Assembly (NCBI RefSeq): GCF_021532315.1
Contig: NZ_JAKGAO010000007.1
Coordinates: forward strand, 296,285-360,284
Direction: 5' to 3'
Origin: Paenibacillus tarimensis
GTDB lineage: Bacteria > Bacillota > Bacilli > Paenibacillales > Paenibacillaceae
DNA: 64,000 nucleotides
The notes below the pieces were generated by a model. It made no database searches. It was not told the DNA's origin and saw only the letters and a program-made list of their open reading frames with translations. Position numbers and translations under genes: made by a program. Of this stretch, positions 60,837-64,000 are shown piece by piece; the first letter of the stretch is position 1; every line of letters starts with the position of its first letter.

Positions 60837-63800
60837 ATGATTTTAAACACCGAGCAACTTGAGCAAAAGGCGCGTGAGCTCGCTCTTACGCATTCTCCCA
60901 CTCGCGGCTCCAAACGAGCAGTGAAAGAGTTACTGCAAACATTTAATGGGGATGTTGAAGGGTTACGGATATTCGTACGTTATTTGCAGCGCACTGATTC
61001 GGCCGATATCCAACCGGCGGAAGAGTGGCTGCTGGATCACGCTGACTTTATAGAAGAACAAGCCATCGGCATGAAGCAGGAGGTAGCCAAGAGCGAGCTG
61101 CACCGGCTCCCCAGAGTGGGTGATGAGGCCGAACTGCGTGCGTATGCGTTATGCAGGCATTATTTTGAACATACCGACGGTGTACTGGACTACGATTCTT
61201 TTACCTCCTATACAAATGCGTACCAGGAAGTGGCTGTACTTGCGATTGCGGAAGTTTGGGCGCTGCCCCTGCTGATCAAAATCGCATTGATCCGCAGGCT
61301 TGCAGCGCAAATGCAAGAGGTCAGGCAGCGGAGGGAGGCTGGCCGCCATGTTGACCGCCTGCTGGCCCCTCTGGAAGGAAGCAGGCCTGATCCGGCCGCG
61401 CTCCGGGAAGCGCTCGACCGCTCGGGCTCCAGCATTCCGTTATCCGGACCCGTTATCGTACATCTGGTACAGAGGCTCGGTGAATGGGCCGACCATGCTG
61501 GTGAAATCAAGGAATGGCTGACCTGCCGGCTGGAGAACGGGACCGAAAGTCTTGAACAGATCATTACCTACGAGCATCGTCTGCAGGCATCCTATCAGGT
61601 GGCGGCCGGCAACTGTATTCAATCGGTGCGCAAAACCGTCCGGCTGGAGTGGCATCCGACCTTCGAGAAGCTATGCTATGCCGATCGCACGATGCGCAAG
61701 GAAGCGACTGGAACCTACGCGCGGCTGGATGCTTCCAGCCGCAGTGTCCTTCTCGACCGGATCGAGACGCTGTCACGTCGTCTTGGTGTACCGGAGAGCC
61801 TGGTGGCCGAACAGGCAATCAAGCTGGCGGACCATCATGAAGCAGCGGTTCAAGAACATGCTGACGATAGCCTGCGGAAGGGGGAATCAGCCGGAGGTGA
61901 GGCGGGCGGGTCAGACGGAACAAGGATATCGGTTCATTCTCGTGACCCTGTGACACCGCGTCCGTCTTTTGCCGCTTATTACCTTCTTGATCCTGCGGGT
62001 GTACGGGCGCTGTGGAACGCGCTCCGAACCTGTGCAAAGCCAAGGAGCAGCAAGCGGACAGCAGTTCGCCGGCACCGCGGTCTTGCGTACTTCGGTACGC
62101 TGGCTGTTTTCTTCCTGGCGGTCTTTGCACTGACAGTCTGGGCCGCGGGCGTGGACAATGCCTCGCTGCCGGCTGTGTGGTGGTGGATACCGCTCCTGGT
62201 TCTGCTTGCTTTTCCGGCAAGCGAGTGGGCCGTTCAGACGGTCCACTTTGCTATCTGTGGCGTGACGCAATCGCGCCCGCTTCTGCGCTTCGATTATGCA
62301 TCGGGCATTCCGGAGGAAGCTGCGACCGTCGTTGTCATTCCTGTCATCTGGTCGAGACCGGAACAGATACGGGATATGGCTGAGCGGCTGGAGCTGCACT
62401 ATCTGGCTAATCGCGACCCGAATATACATTATGCCCTGCTGGGGGATTACAAGGATTCGGATACGGAACAGACCGATCTGGATGCTGTCATGAACGAGAC
62501 GGCACGTTCCAGTATTGAAGCTCTTAACCGGGAATACGGCGAGGCAGGGACTACCTTCCATGTCCTTCAGCGCAGACGGGTATGGAATGAGGCGGAAGGA
62601 AAGTGGATGGGCTGGGAGCGGAAGCGAGGCAAACTGGTCGAGTTTGTGGAGCTGCTGCAAGGTTCCGAGGAGACCAGCTACTCTTTCCATGTCGGCGATC
62701 TGAGCAAGCTGAGAAGCGTGAAATATATTATCACTCTGGATGCGGATACCCAGCTGCCAATCGGAACGGCGCAGCGCATGATCGGGACCATCCACCTGCC
62801 TTATAACCGTCCGCGGCTCAACCCGGCCGGGACCAGGGTTATCGAGGGCTACGGGGTGCTCCAGCCGAGAATTGGCATGAGCCACGAGTCGGCGATGCGC
62901 TCACGCTTCTCCAGGATGTGGTCCGGGGAGCCCGGAATCGATCCCTACTCCTTCGCTGTCTCGGATCCTTACCATGATGCAATGGAGCAGGGGATTTTCA
63001 CCGGCAAGGGGATCTTTGATGCGGAGGTGTTCCGTCAGGTTCTCAGTGCGCGTATACCGGATAACCGTGTGCTCAGCCACGACTTACTGGAAGGCGGATT
63101 TATGCGTGCCGGATTGCTGCCGGATATAGAGCTTGTGGACAGCCATCCCCCGACCTATTATGCGTACCAGCAAAGGCTGCACCGCTGGGTACGCGGAGAC
63201 TGGCAGCTGCTCCCCTGGCTGGGAGCAAGCTACCGTGACCGCAGTGGAAAGCGGGTGCCGGTTGACTTGACTCTGCTGACCCGGTGGCAGATGGTGGACA
63301 ACCTGCGGAGAAGCCTGCTGCAGCCCGCCCTCTACGCCCTGCTGCTTCTGGCGATGCTGCTGCCTGCAGCTACCGGCTTGGCTCTGCTCAGCATCGTGCT
63401 GCTGACGCTTGCTATTCCGCCTATACGTTCACTGCAGTCGGTGGGCAGGCTCTTAAGGCGTCCGCGGGCATTTGGGGCGGCTGCTGCACAAGCAGCGCTT
63501 GGCCTGTTCACGCTGCCTTATCAGACTGTGCTCATGCTGAATGCGATTGCCAAGACCCTATACAGACTCGTCCTCTCGAAGCGCAGGCTTCTAGAGTGGG
63601 TGAGCTCGGCTGAAGTGGAACGCCGCTCTCCGCGCATGATTGCCGGGCTGTGGGGAGGTCTGCTGCTGACAGCTGTTCTTGCAGCTGCGGCGCTATGGAG
63701 CGCATCGCCGCTGCAGCTGGCAGCAGGCCTGCTGCTCGCTGTTCTGTGGGCGTCGGCCCCGCTGGTGACGAGATGGCTGGACCAGCCGGTTGGAATTCGT

Positions 63801-64000
63801 ACCGAGCAGCTTACAGCGGCTGAACGTGAAGAACTGACACAGCTTGCGAGGCAGATTTGGAACTTTTATGAAGACTACGCAGGCGAGCAGGATAACTGGC
63901 TGCCCCCTGATAATGTACAGATTGATCCGCCGGTGGGCGTCGCCCACCGGACCTCGCCGACCAACATTGGTCTGCTGCTCACCGTTACAGTAACTGCCCG
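60837..64000 (+). CDS. Cyclic beta-1,2-glucan synthase-like giant glycosyltransferase (N-terminal part, cut by window end)
   Basis: An uninterrupted frame from ATG 60837 (GGGAGG four to five bases upstream) to the window end gives at least 1,054 residues; the full family protein is about 2,800. It resembles the NdvB/ChvB family: an N-terminal helical region (SPTRGSKRAVKELLQTFNGD near residues 22-41), two helices (about 405-460), a GT84-type catalytic part with LDADTQL (D635, D637) and QRLHRWVRGDWQ (near 779), more membrane helices (from about 825), and the beginning of the glycoamylase-like domain (VGVAHRTSPTNIGL). These proteins polymerise UDP-glucose into cyclic beta-1,2-glucan. The C-terminal GH94 part is outside the window. 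Confidence 0.85.
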   Translation, partial: MILNTEQLEQKARELALTHSPTRGSKRAVKELLQTFNGDVEGLRIFVRYLQRTDSADIQPAEEWLLDHADFIEEQAIGMKQEVAKSELHRLPRVGDEAELRAYALCRHYFEHTDGVLDYDSFTSYTNAYQEVAVLAIAEVWALPLLIKIALIRRLAAQMQEVRQRREAGRHVDRLLAPLEGSRPDPAALREALDRSGSSIPLSGPVIVHLVQRLGEWADHAGEIKEWLTCRLENGTESLEQIITYEHRLQASYQVAAGNCIQSVRKTVRLEWHPTFEKLCYADRTMRKEATGTYARLDASSRSVLLDRIETLSRRLGVPESLVAEQAIKLADHHEAAVQEHADDSLRKGESAGGEAGGSDGTRISVHSRDPVTPRPSFAAYYLLDPAGVRALWNALRTCAKPRSSKRTAVRRHRGLAYFGTLAVFFLAVFALTVWAAGVDNASLPAVWWWIPLLVLLAFPASEWAVQTVHFAICGVTQSRPLLRFDYASGIPEEAATVVVIPVIWSRPEQIRDMAERLELHYLANRDPNIHYALLGDYKDSDTEQTDLDAVMNETARSSIEALNREYGEAGTTFHVLQRRRVWNEAEGKWMGWERKRGKLVEFVELLQGSEETSYSFHVGDLSKLRSVKYIITLDADTQLPIGTAQRMIGTIHLPYNRPRLNPAGTRVIEGYGVLQPRIGMSHESAMRSRFSRMWSGEPGIDPYSFAVSDPYHDAMEQGIFTGKGIFDAEVFRQVLSARIPDNRVLSHDLLEGGFMRAGLLPDIELVDSHPPTYYAYQQRLHRWVRGDWQLLPWLGASYRDRSGKRVPVDLTLLTRWQMVDNLRRSLLQPALYALLLLAMLLPAATGLALLSIVLLTLAIPPIRSLQSVGRLLRRPRAFGAAAAQAALGLFTLPYQTVLMLNAIAKTLYRLVLSKRRLLEWVSSAEVERRSPRMIAGLWGGLLLTAVLAAAALWSASPLQLAAGLLLAVLWASAPLVTRWLDQPVGIRTEQLTAAEREELTQLARQIWNFYEDYAGEQDNWLPPDNVQIDPPVGVAHRTSPTNIGLLLTVTVTA

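Noticed and set aside
61911-62885. Minus-strand open frame of 324 codons inside the glucan synthase gene
   Set aside because: The plus strand is a continuous, well-patterned coding sequence here; the antisense frame has no domain resemblance.
1-64000. CRISPR arrays, tRNA or rRNA genes, insertion sequences, prophage
   Set aside because: I looked for regular repeats, cloverleaf-like ends, terminal inverted repeats and transposase or phage motifs and found none that I can support.

Overview
The window looks like a stretch of a Paenibacillus-type chromosome (low-to-mid GC Bacillota). The evidence is the mixture of Bacillus-style genes (CadC/CadA, a YisP-like prenyl synthase homologue, DUF4317, DUF3231, a LytTR-DUF3021 pair, signal peptidase I), strong AGGAGG-type ribosome binding sites with many ATG/GTG/TTG starts, and features I associate with Paenibacillus: copper-amine-oxidase-N domains fused to a protease, a giant cyclic-glucan-synthase-like protein, a secreted GH11 xylanase and futalosine-pathway menaquinone genes. 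I saw no rRNA, tRNA, CRISPR, prophage or insertion sequence. Both ends of the window cut a gene: a transketolase at the left and a GT84-type cyclic glucan synthase at the right.

Layout. 1-5.6 kb: central carbon and housekeeping genes (transketolase end, ppnP, an unusual dehydrogenase-PilZ fusion, pgi, a YigZ protein, a small membrane protein). 5.7-9.7 kb: a sulfate ABC transporter operon (cysT-cysW-cysA-sbp) behind a promoter with a CymR-like inverted repeat. 9.7-15 kb: Cof-type HAD phosphatase, an aldo/keto-reductase-like protein lacking its catalytic residues, an S41 C-terminal processing protease and an M14 carboxypeptidase. 15.2-18.2 kb: two Fur-controlled FecCD iron-siderophore permeases followed by an AraC regulator broken by a frameshift. 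18.6-24.6 kb: a DUF368 (PopT-type) protein, cadC-cadA metal efflux with two operators, signal peptidase I, mqnB-mqnD. 24.7-29 kb: speD, a YisP-like gene, a type Ic aspartate aminotransferase, an azoreductase. 29.2-32.4 kb: a three-gene surface-glycosylation-like cluster (DUF4915-like, GT2, GT4) with a possible sigma-K promoter. 32.5-45.3 kb: a mixed accessory stretch with an alpha/beta hydrolase, gene remnants, DUF3231, sstT, a SUMF1-fold lipoprotein, GH11 xylanase with a cre site, DUF4317, an ArsR/MFS divergent pair with a 13-bp palindrome, a decayed WYL-type regulator, LytTR-DUF3021 and a PAF-acetylhydrolase-like protein. 45.4-64 kb: an rRNA uridine methyltransferase, an ABC exporter, a copper-amine-oxidase-N/HtrA protease, a B12-radical SAM protein, an aldo/keto reductase, a translationally coupled GGDEF-EAL and solute-binding-protein pair, a TRM11-like methyltransferase, an LLM flavin oxidoreductase and the start of the glucan synthase.

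The most interesting theme is cyclic-di-GMP. A membrane GGDEF-EAL protein is translationally coupled to an orphan solute-binding lipoprotein (54.5-58.5 kb), an arrangement like the Vibrio NspS-MbaA sensor. Elsewhere in the window a PilZ (c-di-GMP-binding) domain is fused to a 3-hydroxyisobutyrate-dehydrogenase-family enzyme (1.4-2.7 kb), which would be an unusual second-messenger-controlled metabolic enzyme. All functional statements are from reading the sequence and from family knowledge; no database search was run.
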